Source: Plazaster borealis (taxonomy: Eukaryota > Echinodermata > Asteroidea > Forcipulatida > Labidiasteridae). Taken from it: a DNA stretch of 64,000 nt. The stretch lies in the NCBI GenBank assembly GCA_021014325.1, contig JAJGQC010000702.1, positions 149,501 to 213,500 of the forward strand. The letters are read 5' to 3'. This document shows, one piece after another, positions 36,540 through 48,480 of this stretch (position 1 is the stretch's first letter; each line of letters opens with the position of its first letter). A model generated the notes under the pieces. That model was given only the letters and a program-made list of their open reading frames with translations. It had not been told where the DNA came from and did no database searches. The translations under genes were made by a program, and so were the position numbers.

Positions 36540-38500
36540 CAAATTAATTTCTTCTGAACTTGTATTATTAGGGTTATGGACTTAGGGTTATGGGGTTTGG
36601 TGTGGGAGGGTAGGGGTGTGGGGGTTTGGTGTGAACTGCCGGCAGGGGAACCACAATGAGACTGGACCTTCTGACGTTGAGAATTAAAGAGTTGACGATG
36701 GATTTCAAGGTTTGATGAACGCCATTGTCGTCTTGCCTTTTGTTTTCGGATCTTTTAACATGAATATTTAATTAGCAAATCTTGAGACCACTACATATCT
36801 CTTGAGTGAGTTTTCGTTGAAATTGGCCTTGAAAACCTGTATAATTTTGTTTTTCTGAAACAGTTATTGTTTAAAATAAATATGAGAGATATCATAGGTT
36901 AAATGGTATGGGAAAAATCCTGGGATTTTTTTGCCATTTATGACATCAATTTTGGATGAAAAATAGATCAAAGAATCCTTGCATATTTGTATTGACTTTA
37001 ATGTGTGTGCTTGATCTTACACACACGTATGAAGCCTCGTGTATGCATGTTTAATATGTGTGAGCTTGACCATTACATTATAAAGCAACAACATCATTTT
37101 GTAAACCATCTAAGATAATCTAAGATGATCAAACATTTGGAGTTATCTTATCACTAATTTACGTATTTTTAATTGTTTTAATACACAACTTTTTAATTTA
37201 TTTTGTTTAAATAGTGTGTCACACTTTCGCTTGAATATATTTATACAAAAAGTGAGAAATGGACTGTTTGGACTTCAACAGTAGTTTTTACACCATTTTG
37301 GGTTGGAATGGCGGAACAAATTAAAATTTTCAAATTTTTTCCCCCGTTGGATCATTCTGTGAGGGCAGAGTTTTCAAACCGTGCCACAAGAGAACGAATA
37401 GTCGGGTACCCCAGTTGGTCTCTTATCAATCAATCAATGCTTTTTTCAGGGTACCGCATACACGTGTATTCAAAATGGTCTCCAAGCACGCTTGAATCTG
37501 GCTGTCTCCGTGGACGATAATTAGAGCATTTTTGTCGTGGTTTTAATCTTCAGCGAGCTGTTCAGGCAAGACTAATGTATACTCGTTTATTCTGGTTCCA
37601 TAATAAGTCTCTCAGACCCCTGAGAGGTAAGAGCACTGAAAAATAGCAATGTTTGCGATCTGTATATGTTTCTAGTAGCTGTACGTATGTTCAATTTTAC
37701 ACATTACGTTTGGCTGGTATGCTTGTGTAGCCTACTTTTCACAACACAATGGGCGAGAGCGTGTTATCGCTCCCTATGATTCTCTGTTATTCAGTACCGT
37801 TTGCTGTTATCCAGGGATTTCTATTATTGTATCGAATTATTCACTTGCAGACGTACGTGTATAGCCTGTGTTACATCAATGTTTACAAATGACTTCAACA
37901 TTGGCTCAAGTCTGGCACAGTGACTAGTACCGTATGACAGCTTCATATTACCTTGTGTCAACATTTATTTTGTTTACACATACACACTATTGACGTTTGA
38001 ATTCTTTTAATATCTTTTTTTACAGGTGTATTCATTTTTTGCTTTTAAAACTTTAGTGTGTTATTGTTTGCAATCTTCATCTTGATTTTTATGGCAGTAT
38101 TATTATAAAATTATATGAAGTTAATAAACTCGAATATTAAAAAAGAAAGAAAACAAGAAAAAGAATCCGTGCCATGTATATTTAGAGTTCAATTACTTAG
38201 ACTAAAAAAAATAATGTAGATCTATAACATACAATATTTAATGGTTTTGTTGGTCACATTACGCACTCGGTGTGAATATGCCCCCCCCCCATAATTGTCC
38301 CACCTTTTTCGATCATTGTTATTTCCTCAGTTAAACACTTCTAAAAAATTTGGCTATTCCTCGTTTCAGTCCCGTGAATTTTATTTATCCTCCATAACAC
38401 CGTCGAAATAACTTCGTCGTACCATGGTCGTACCCAGTCCCAATCCTTTCATCGTATATGTTTATACTTCTCTACATTAACGGTGTTAATTCATTCTTAG
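36540..38500. other. Gene-free AT-rich region
   Basis: No supported exon. It contains TTAGGGTTATGG repeats at 36568-36600, alternating AC/GT stretches near 37010-37070 and a poly-C run at 38281. The open frame near 37308 lacks splice signals and family resemblance, so I do not call it. Confidence 0.4.
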
Positions 38501-38531
38501 ATTCTATATTACATTAAAATGCAAATAAGGC

Positions 38532-41403
38532 AGAGGACCAGTAGCATTGCGGACAAGGATCGGGACTCCGAACCCCATGGTACCGGGTTCGAATGGCACA
38601 CACGCTATTAGTTTACCGTACTTTTTGTCCGTTGTTGATTTGATGTTGTAGGGTTTTAAAATAAACTCGAACGAAATTTGAGTAACAGGAGCAGTGTGGC
38701 CCAGTGGAAGGGCTCCGGACTCTGAACGCAAAGGTACTGGGTTCGAATCCTGTGTGTTATTGTTGTAAGTTAAGACGGTCCCATTGGTTTACGCAGGGTA
38801 CTATGGCATGGGAAATCCTTGTATTGCACTTGTAATTAATTTGCGAGTGGAAGGCACACGCTCGTCGCTATTTACCATTACTTTACTTTTTGGCCGGTGT
38901 TGATTTGATGTTTTAGGTTTTAAACTAAAATCAAACGCAATTTAAGTAAGAGGAACAGTGGCCCAGTGGAAGGGCTCTGGACTCTTAACGCAAAGGTACT
39001 TGGTTCGAATCCCGCACGTTTCTTTTTGTAGACTTGAGGCCATTGGTTTACGCAGGGTACTATGGCACAGGGAAATCCTTGCTTTACAAGGAAGGCATAT
39101 GCTTTACCAATAGTTTACTTTTTGGCCGTTGTTGATTTGTTCTGGGTTTTAAATTAAACTCGAACGAAATTTGAGTAGGAGGAACAGTGGTCCAGTGGAA
39201 GGGCTCCGGACTCTGAACGCAAAGGTACTGGGTTCGAATCCTGTGTGTTATTTTTGTAAGTTAAGACGGTCCCATTGGTTTACGCAGGGTACTATGGCAT
39301 GGGAAATCCTTGTATTGCACTTGTAATTAATTTGCGAGTGGAAGGCACACGCTAGTCGCTATTTACCATTACTTTACTTTTTGGCCGGTGTTGATTTGAT
39401 GTTTTAGGTTTTAAACTAAAATCAAACGCAATTTAAGTAAGAGGAACAGTGGCCCAGTGGAAGGGCTCTGGACTCTTAACGCAAAGGTACTTGGTTCGAA
39501 TCCCGCATGTTTCTTTTTGTAGACTTGAGGCCATTGGTTTACGCAGGGTACTATGGCACAGGGAAATCCTTGCTTTACAAGGAAGGCATATGCTTTACCA
39601 ATAGTTTACTTTTTGGCCGTTGTTGATTTGTTCTGGGTTTTAAATTAAACTCGAACACAATTTGAGTAGGAGGAACAGTGGTCCAGTGGAAGCGCTCCGG
39701 ACTCCGAACGCAAAGGTACTGGGTTCGAATCCCGTGTGTTCTTTTTGTACGCTTAAGGCCATTGGTTTACGCAGGGTACTATGGTACAGGGAAATCCTTG
39801 CTTTACACTTAATCAATAATTTGCGACTGGAAGGCAAACGCTATTTACCAGTTGTTTACTTTTTGGCCGTTGTTGATTTGTTCTGGGTTTTAAATTAAAC
39901 TCGAACGCAATTTGAGTAGGACGAACAGTGGTCCAGTGGAAGCGCTCCGGACTCCGAACGCAAAGGTACTGGGTTCGAATCCCGTGTGTTCTTTTTGTAC
40001 GCTTAAGGCCATTGGTTTACGCAGGGTACTATGGCACAGGGAAATCCTTGCTTTACACTTAATAAATAATTTGCGACTGGAAGGCAAACGCTATTTACCA
40101 GTTGTTTACTTTTTGGCCGTTGTTGATTTGATGATGCAGGGTTTTAAATTAAACTCGAACGCAATTTGTTATAGGAGGATCAGTGGCCCAGTGGAAGGGC
40201 TCCGGACTCTGAACGCAAAGGTACTGGGTTCGAATCCCGCGTGTTTCTTTTTGTAGACTTGAGGCCTTTGGTTTACGCAGGGTACTATGGCATAGGGAAA
40301 TCCTTGCTTTACAAGGAAGGCAAACACTATTTACCAGTTGTTTACTTTTTGGCCGTTGTTGATTTGGTGATGTAGGGTTTTAAATTAAACTCGAACGCAT
40401 TTTTTTATAGCAGGATCAGTGGCCCAGTGGAAGGGCTCCGGACTCTGAACGCAAAGGTACTGGGTTCGAATCCCGTGTGTTCTTTTTGTACGCTTAAGGC
40501 CATTGGTTTACGCAGGGTACTATGGCACAGGGAAATCCTTGCTTTACACTTTATAAATAATTAGCGAGTGGAAGGCACACGCTAGTCGCTATTTACCATT
40601 ACTTTACTTTTTGGCCGGTGTTGATTTGATGTTTTAGGTTTTAAACTAAAATCAAACGCAATTTAAGTAAGAGGAACAGTGGCCCAGTGGAAGGGCTCTG
40701 GACTCTTAACGCAAAGGTATTTGGTTCGAATCCCGCATGTTTCTTTTTGTAGACTTGAGGCCATTGGTTAACGCAGGGTACTATGGCACAGGGAAATCCT
40801 TGCTTTACAAGGAAGGCATATGCTTTACCAATAGTTTACTTTTTGGCCGTTGTTGATTTGTTCTGGGTTTTAAATTAAACTCGAACACAATTTGAGTAGG
40901 AGGAACAGTGGTCCAGTGGAAGCGCTCCGGACTCCGAACGCAAAGGTACTGGGTTCGAATCCCGTGTGTTCTTTTTGTACGCTTAAGGCCATTGGTTTAC
41001 GCAGGGTACTATGGCACAGTCCTTGCTTTACACTTAATAAATAATTTGCGACTGGAAGGCAAACGCTATTTACCAGTTGTTTACTTTTTGGCCGTTGTTG
41101 ATTTGATGATGCAGGGTTTTAAATTAAACTCGAACGCAATTTGTTATAGGAGGATCAGTGGCCCAGTGGAAGGGCTCCGGACTCTGAACGCAAAGGTACT
41201 GGGTTCGAATCCCGTGTGTTCTTTTTGTACGCTTAGGGCCATTGGTTTACGCAGGGTACTATGGCACAGGGAAATCCTTGCTTTACACTTAATCAATAAT
41301 TTGCGACTGGAAGGCAAACGCTATTTACCAGTAGTATACTTTTTGGCCGTTGTTGATTCGATGTTGTAGGGTTTTAAATTAAAATCGAACGCAATTTTTG
41401 TAG
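38532..41403 (+). repeat. tRNA-like satellite, head+tail units (~250 bp)
   Basis: Twelve units each carry a tRNA-like head with A box TGG(C/T)CCAGTGGAAG and B box GGTTCGAATCC, followed by a tail with ACGCAGGGTACTATGGCA and TTTTTGGCCGTTGTTGATTTG. Heads end at about 38596, 38750, 39013, 39241, 39506, 39734, 39984, 40240, 40475, 40736, 40964 and 41214. Spacings of 230-263 alternate, so the true repeat is often a dimer of about 490 bp. The heads lack complementary anticodon and acceptor stems, so they are not functional tRNAs, although the internal promoter words are intact. Confidence 0.92.
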
Positions 41404-42601
41404 GAGGATCAGTAGCCCGGCGGAAGGGCTCCGGACTCTGAACCCATAGGTACTGGGTTCGATTCCCTGGTTTTCTTTTAGTACGTTTTAATTTGAAGTT
41501 GTTCATGCTGAGGTTTAAAATTAAACTCGAACGCAATTTATGTAAGAGGAGCAGTGGCCCAGTGGAAGGGCTCCGGACCCTTAACCCATAGGTACTGGGT
41601 TCGAATCCCTGGTGATCTTTTAGTACGTTTTAATTTGAAGTTGTTCATGCTGAGGTTTAAAATTAAACTCGAACGCAATTTATGTAAGAGGAGCAGTGGC
41701 CCAGTGGAAGGGCTCCGGACTCTGAACCCATAGGTACTGGGTTCGAATCCCTGGTGATCTTTTAGTACGTTTTGATTTAAAGTTGTACATTCTAAGGTTT
41801 AAGATTAAACTCGAACGCGAATTAAGTAACAGGAGCAGTGGCCCAGCGGGAGGGCTCCGGACTCTGAACCCACAGGTACTGGGTTCGATTCATGGGTGTT
41901 CTTTTAGTACGTTTTGATTTAAAGTTATTCATTGTAAGGTTTAAAATTAAACTCGAACGCAAATTAAGTAAGAGGAGCAGTGGCCCAGTGGAAGGGCTCC
42001 GGACTCTGAACCCATAGGTACTGGGTTCGAATCATGGGTGTTCTTTTAGTACGTTTTGATTTAAAGTTATTCATTCTGCGGTTTAAAAATAAACTCGAAC
42101 GCAAATTAAGTAAGAGGAGCAGTGGCCCAGTGGAAGGGCTCCGGACTCTGAACCCATAGGTACTGGGTTCGAATCATGGGTGTTCTTTTAGTACGTTTTG
42201 ATTTAAAGTTATTCATTCTAAGGTTTAAAAATAAACTCGAACGCAAATTAAGTAAGAGGAGCAGTGGCCCAGTGGAAGGGCTCCGGACTCTGAACCCATA
42301 GGTACTGGGTTCGAATCATGGGTGTTCTTTTAGTACGTTTTGAATTAAAGTTGTTCATTCTAAGGTTTAAGATTAAACTCGAACGCAAATTAAGTAAGAG
42401 GAGCAGTGGCCCAGTGGAAGGGCTCCGGATTCTGAACCCATAGGTACTGGGTTCGATTCATGGGTGTTCTTTTAGTACGTTTTGATTTAAAGTTATTCAT
42501 TCTAAGGTTTAAAATTAAACTCGAACGCATATTAAGGAAGAGGAGCAGTGGCCCAGTGGAAGGGCTCAGGACTCTGGACCGAAAGGTCCCAGGATCGATT
42601 C
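41404..42601 (+). repeat. tRNA-like satellite, head-only units (~142 bp)
   Basis: Nine units spaced 141-144 bp contain the head (GGAGCAGTGGCCCAGTGGAA, then GGTACTGGGTTCGAAT) and a short linker TTTTAGTACGTTTTGATTTA, but lack the GGTACTATGGCA tail of the neighbouring 250-bp units. Heads begin near 41404, 41547, 41689, 41831, 41972, 42113, 42255, 42399 and 42540. The last head is the most diverged, as expected at an array edge. Confidence 0.93.
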
Positions 42602-42699
42602 CCGCTACGTAAAAACAGTTCGGGTTTTAAAAATATTTTTTTAATAAATCGAAAAAGTTTGATTAAAAAAGTGCATAGGTTCGTTTTAAGTTTTAAGTT

Positions 42700-42900
42700 T
42701 CTTTAGAAGCACGTAGGGGCGGTGCGTGCCACTGCGCGGTGAGTGGCGACCTGGCGGCCCCACTCACCGCGCGGCCTCGGACCGGGCGGCCCCACTCACC
42801 GCGCGGCCTTGGACCGGGCTTCGGACCGGGGCTCGAACCGGGGACCGCTGCCTCCGGAGTCCGACACCTACCTACGACACCCACTTGGGTCCCCCCAGGA
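42700..42900. other. GC-rich island with a 30-bp direct repeat
   Basis: Strongly GC-rich in otherwise AT-rich DNA. CGGCCCCACTCACCGCGCGG followed by CCT(C/T)GGACCGGG occurs twice in tandem (about 42757 and 42787). On the minus strand a B-box-like word GGTTCGAGCCC is present near 42835. It lies exactly at the junction between head-only and tail-only satellite units. No credible protein is encoded. Confidence 0.7.
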
Positions 42901-42934
42901 AAATAAGCATTTTAGACTTGATGAACCTTCGGTT

Positions 42935-43540
42935 CATACTTTACACAGGATACTATGGCATGGGAAAATCAGTGCTTTATACTTAGTAAATAATTTGCGA
43001 GTGGAAGGCACACGCTTTAGGTATAGACCATCAGTTTAATTAGTCAACAGGGTACGCAGAGTACTATGGCATAGGAAATCCTTGCTTTATACTTAGTAAA
43101 TAATTGGCGAGTGGAAGGCAAACGCTTTAGGTATAGACCATCAGTTAATTAGTCAACAGGGTACGCAGGGTACTATGGCATAGGGAAATCCTTGCTTTAT
43201 ACTTAGTAAATAATTGGCGAGTGGAAGGCACACGCTTTAGGTATAGACCATCAGTTAATTAGTCAACAGGGTACGCAGGGTACTATGGTATAGGGAAATC
43301 CTTGCTTTATACTTGGTAAATAATTTGCGAGTGGAAGGCACACGCTATACCGTTAGAGTTTACGTAGGAATAGGTATAGGTATACAGGGAATCTTTGGTT
43401 CGGACTTGCAAAATAATTCGAGTGGAAGGCACACGCTGTAGGTATGGACCATTAGTTTACTTGGGAAACATAGGCACATGAGAGACTGTTCTGACTTAAA
43501 AAATATTGAGTTGAAGGCACACGCTGTGGGTATAGAGTCA
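42935..43540 (+). repeat. Satellite, tail-only units (~110 bp)
   Basis: TACTATGGCA recurs at 42951, 43062, 43171 and 43281, followed by CTTTATACTTAGTAAATAAT and GCGAGTGGAAGGCACACGCT. These words belong to the tail of the 250-bp units upstream; no tRNA-like head is present. Copies fade out after about 43350 while GTGGAAGGCACACGCT persists to 43520. Confidence 0.9.
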
Positions 43541-43544
43541 GTGA

Positions 43545-45180
43545 CCAAGGACATGAATTGTAGCGAAGGGCCATGCCGTAATTTCACATGTGTTTTTATT
43601 GGATAATATTTGAGTGTCTGATTCGGTGGTTCTCGTTGTGGAATTAAGGAATAGGCCTAGAGCTGTTATAATATAAATGGGTTTAGAGGCTCGTTCATGC
43701 CGTGGTCAGAGGAAATTTGCAAGGGCTAGCAGTAAACATTTCACCGACCGGTGTTCTCGCTAGATTTCGAGTGTCCGGTTGAGTGGTTTCGTTTTAGGGT
43801 TTGAATAATGGATTGGAAAGAGAACGGGTTTGGGTATGGAATGGATGATTGAACTAAGTTTTATATAGGTGTTCGGTCAATTGAATCTTGTATTTATTTA
43901 TTTATTTATTTATTTTTATCTATTAATTTTTTGGGGGGACTACGATACGAAAGGGGAATCGGATAGAGTTGTTTGGGGTGTTTTTCCCCTGGGGTGTTAA
44001 ATGCATCATTTATGGCCGCGTGTGAACATAAATTCAGCCAACGATTCAGCTTCTTTAAAGCTATAAATTTTGGTACAAGAATTCATTGAATACGTCTATT
44101 GTCTAAGTTTGTAATCATTATTAGTTAACGAAGAGCTCATTATTTTGTTATACCATTTTAAACCAAAGATGAACGATTAAAATGTCTACTGTTACCGAAG
44201 TTCCTATGATTATGAGGAACTACTCTTGCTTTCATTTATTGATTGTATTTTTATACAGTGAATTGGGCAAGGTTCGAATACACACAACATTGAATATCAT
44301 TATCAACCAGAAACAAAATTATACAGTATATCGTCGTTCTCTTTATTCGGTAATCGTTTCACAGAAATCACAACTTAAAATCAGCAAATTTTATTTTCAA
44401 ATCGATATCCACCCAACCCCTTTCATTAAGGTGTCTTAAAAACACAAACAATTTGGTTATGCTCAGAGTTAATGAATGTAGGTGCCAAACCTTAACCCGT
44501 TTTAGAACGTCAGCCTTTGAGGAAGACTCTGCAAAGGTCGAAACGTCAGACCATTATCAATTTTTTTGATGATACCACATTTCATTTTGTTTGGTAAGCA
44601 GTTTACAACAGCTGACGTTACATGACTGTAATTCCCTTATTTCATTTTAGAAACATGTAGGCCTAGGCCCACACATTGATCTCAGATACAACCATCCACG
44701 CATTGAGGTAAATACAACATTATGTAAACTACAAGCGGTAAAAGATTACGTAACACAGACACCAGATACTCTAAACAGAAAAGTACATTGTTTCATTTGA
44801 TTGACGGCAAGTTGTCATTGACTGGCACAATGAAATGACCTACATCCGGCCGTTGTATACTTCCAAGTGCCGTTGTTTACGTGCATGAAGGTGGAAATAG
44901 AAAGCCACAAAAGTACCGTTTTATGACAATCTTAGTGTTTACACGGGTTCACACGAGGCCTATTCCTATTCTTCATCTTGAACTTAAATAAGCTACACGA
45001 TAAAGCTTACCTCTAGAGACAGAAAATAACATCAAATGATCGTAATACATCCACGGTGTTTACACAGATCAAGCATGGCTGGTGGCCATTTTGAATATCG
45101 CGTCACGGCATCAAGCCGTCGAGTACCCCGACCCCTACTATATGTTTATCTGGTGTAAGGCGGTAATCGGGTACCTGTTT
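43545..45180. other. Gene-free region
   Basis: A TTTA microsatellite lies at 43891-43912. A repeat containing GGTCGAAACGTCAGACC at 44535 is related to GGGTCGAAACATCAGGCC at 21471. No exon is supported. Confidence 0.4.
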
Positions 45181-45279
45181 TTGCTTTGGCTGGTTCCAAT
45201 CACCTGTGCCTGTCGAAGACTACAGGGGTACGCAACTGGCTCCCGCAAGATCTTGCGGTAATGAACAGAAATGCGATAG

Positions 45280-46090
45280 TCGGACTGGTAGTAATTTTTG
45301 GGGGTGTGGCTGGTTGGACATAATTATAATCAAACTGGGACTGTGAGTTCGATTTGAGGGTAGATGGATTAATTTTGCTGGGGTGTGGCTGGTTGGACAT
45401 GGGTATGAGCTAGCTGGGTAGATGACTGGCGCCAGGGATGGGAGTTTAATTTGAGGGAGATGGACTAGCAGTATAAATCATCATGCTGCGGGAACGGCTT
45501 AGGATAGCTAGGGATGGGGCATGAATGGGATGGGTATAGAAATGGGCCTGGTTCGGGGATGGGGGATGCTGGGTATAAACAAGTATTGTTATGTAGGTTC
45601 ATTGGATTTTACTGCAGGGTGGAATTTATTTAAAGGAACAGTTCAAAATGAACATACATGTTCATGGGAAGACAACAAGTCTTGTTGTGTGGGTACAGCA
45701 TAGGTTGATGTGGTGTAACTGTAGGGTGGAATTGATTTACAGGAACAATAATCAATCAATAAAATATTAACATATATAGGTGTTGTTTTTGCATTTAAAG
45801 TTTAATAAATGGTGGTTAAAATATACCAATTAACGTTTGCCAATGGTCCAGTCCTCTACCCAGCTTGATCATGCCCATCTCCAGCCAGCCACACCCAAGC
45901 ATGATGACTAGTCCATATCCCTACCCGAACCCATCAGCCCATAGCCCAAGTCCTCCACCCAGCCATATCATCCCATGCCAAGCTACCCCTACCATCACAC
46001 CAGGAAGTTCAGTCAAACCAGCCCAGCCCAGCCCATTGGCTGACTTGACAGCCCAGCAACCCCCCCCCCCCCAGCCCCTTGCCCGGTGAG
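45280..46090. repeat. G-rich / C-rich inverted minisatellite pair
   Basis: 45280-45560 is G-rich on the plus strand (GGGGTGTGGCTGGTTGGACA occurs twice). 45860-46085 is C-rich with related words in the opposite sense (CAGCCAGCCACACCC). The C-rich arm also reads as a Pro/Ser-rich open frame (MPISSQPHPSMMTSPYPYP...) ending at a good donor (CCCG then GTGAGT at 46087), so an exon is possible. The repeat explanation is sufficient. Confidence 0.45.
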
Positions 46091-46300
46091 TCTCAGAACC
46101 CAGGTAACCCCTCGGCCCTTAGCAATTTTACTCCCCAATCCAAGCTCCACTTTTTCTAAGTCAGGCCATTCTAATATTCATCAGGTCAAAAACCGTTAGA
46201 TTTTTAAGAAAGCGGTAAGAGAGAGTGGCTACAAGGTACCAGGTTCAAGCCCTACCCATTGTTACAAGAAATTTAAAAAAGTTCCTTTTTACTGGTAAAA

Positions 46301-46380
46301 AGGGGCCCACCTGGATTTGAACCCCCAAGCTCACAGCTCCAGAATTCCGGGAGCTGTGAGCTAGCCCGCTGGGCCACATG
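46301..46380 (-). repeat. tRNA-like element with a hairpin in place of the anticodon arm
   Basis: On the minus strand: A box TGGCCCAGCGGG, B box GGTTCAAATCC. Between them lies a perfect 13-bp stem (AGCTCACAGCTCC paired with GGAGCTGTGAGCT) with a 9-10 base loop. The A box closely resembles that of the satellite at 38.5-42.6 kb. It is probably a SINE head. Confidence 0.6.
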
Positions 46381-46559
46381 GCTGCTTGAAAAAATTTGCT
46401 TGGACGTTATTATATAAACCTTAGGATAGATAGGTAAAAAAAATATAAAAAATAATGAGATGCGCTCTATGACCTTAGCATGAGCCTGGGGAGGAAAAAA
46501 TAATGAAGAAATGTTTGTTGGTGTTTGACCCAAAAAAGTTTATTTGTAGAAAAAACAAC

Positions 46560-48290
46560 CCATTACATAATACAAGATGTGTTTAACAAGTAAAAGTAAA
46601 GACTATTAAGACTACAAACCATAAGTTTAACATTTAAAATTTAAAATTAAATAATTTAAATAAATATTTTAAAATTTTAAAATACATAAGTATGGGTCCG
46701 TTATTTTTAGTATCATTTAAATTGGTCAACATGAATTACATGTCAAAGTAGTGATTTTTTTTTAAAGCAAAATAAGATCCACATTGTCTCAAAATGAATT
46801 TACTTTTAACAGTTCTAATTTAGACTGTTTAAACGTAGAAAAACACTCCTTATTTGCTGTAAAGCAGGTTAAAAATATTGCATTTCCTGATCAAGGAAGG
46901 GTAGAAGTCAGCGACTCCTTGAATTAACCTCATCAGCAGAGTTTAAAATTAACTATTTTGCTTTATAACCCCTTTAAGACAACACAGTGCTTTATATCCA
47001 CTGGCGTAACCTTTGCAAACCCAAAAGAAATTTTTTAAAATGTACGAAAGAATGGTTAAATACATATAACCCCCAAATTATGTCTTTTTCTCCCACTTGC
47101 CCCCCCCCCCAATACCTGGTTACGTCACTGTTTATATCAGCTATTACACCTCAATATTCATAGCAATAATGTACCCCTAATATACATGTTTAAAATCTAC
47201 CATAATACATATATATATAAATCATCTCTGAACACAAAAATGTTATTAAATTCACTGCAACTGAGATAATGGTTTTTTTAATTTCCCCATCACAGTTTAA
47301 GTATTAAAACAATACGTTTCTGAAACGAGGCTGCTTTTTTTGCACGGTTTAATACGATCGCTTTTAAATTTTCCCAGCAGTGGCGCCCGTTTATAAGAAA
47401 CAAAACACAGTATTTCGTTTCTCGACATTTTATGAATTTGTAAGTGATAGGCCAATTTATCATTGCCCTTTACATTTAATTAAGTTAAACAAAATAAATT
47501 ACTTTTTTTTAATAATTTATAATTATCAAATGACTTAAAAAATTGAAGCAAGTAATTCACACATTTAATTTGGTTAAGTCTTTTGTTAACAAAGACAACG
47601 TTTCACATTCTTGTTAGTGATGCGCAAAAATAACCATGTAGATAGTACTGTGCAGTAAATTGCGACATTTAATTTTCAGAGACATTTCATGACTGACAGA
47701 CAAAGTTATTTATAATAACTGCATTTATTATAAGTATATTGATTATTTATTTATTTGTTGTTATCAATAGTAAAAGTTTGGGGTTATTTTTGTAGTTTGA
47801 AAAAAATTTCATTATAAACTCCTTCCTTGATCCCCCAACTTTGTAATTTTGGGGTTAAATTATTTTTACCCTCTTCTCCATATAATTACAAATTTTATGT
47901 GAATCAGTATTTTAAAAAAAATCTTATAACTGTATGTATTTGTATTGTTATACTCTTGTTACCTGTGGGATTTTGCAATATTTAATTCTCTGAATTATAA
48001 ACAACAATAATAGTGACACATTACGGTGCATTTTAACGGGTCTTGTGCACAAACAATGACGTACTCTTTGTATGATGATAATGTTGATATTGACCGCAAT
48101 ATCTTCAACGCACGATGACTTTACGTCCGCCCGACTCCCATTCCAACCCGTCAGCAGCTGCCTCGTTTCAGTACTTGACGTAATTGATTTAATTGCCAAC
48201 AATTTAAATCCAGAGTGTAGTGTGGTTCAGGTCTACGAACAATTACTTATAGAGCTACTTACTTATTCATGTTTTCCTACCGGTAGGTAC
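46560..48290. other. Very AT-rich gene-free region
   Basis: Long A/T runs, a poly-C run at 47101 and ATATATATA near 47210. No exon, RNA gene or structured repeat that I can support. Confidence 0.5.
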
Positions 48291-48297
48291 AATAACA

Positions 48298-48480
48298 CTA
48301 ACATTTACACACAATAGTGCCCCCTACTGATTTACCCACACTACCAGGCATGTCTGGTGAAGACCCTGGGGAGCTGGATGCAGAAGACCCTACCCTGGTT
48401 GGAAGAGAATGTCCAACCTCTGTGGGAGGATCACCAGCTGGTGGATCAGGAGTTTGACTGACCATTGCTTGGGCCATCAC
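48298..48480 (-). CDS. Possible first exon, Pro/Ser/Gly-rich
   Basis: Read on the minus strand from the ATG near 48480: MMAQAMVSQTPDPPAGDPP, then TEVGHSLPTRVGSSASSSPG. A possible donor lies within the last 20 codons (GTAAAT, after GGSVGK-like codons). The DNA upstream (48490-48640) is GC-rich and promoter-like. The plus strand is also open over part of this stretch, so the case is weak. Not recognised. Confidence 0.2.
   Translation of the reverse strand: MMAQAMVSQTPDPPAGDPPTEVGHSLPTRVGSSASSSPGSSPDMPGSVGKSVGGTIVCKC

Noticed and set aside
38532..42601. Twenty-one candidate tRNA genes
   Set aside because: A and B boxes are good, but the anticodon and acceptor stems do not pair, and the copies sit in a regular satellite array. 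I call them tRNA-like repeat heads.
42693..43039. Arg/Pro/Gly-rich open frames in the GC-rich island
   Set aside because: They are open on both strands because of base composition and a 30-bp repeat, with no recognisable domain.
38500..43500. CRISPR-like regular spacing
   Set aside because: The repeats are 110-260 bp without unique spacers and the DNA is clearly eukaryotic.
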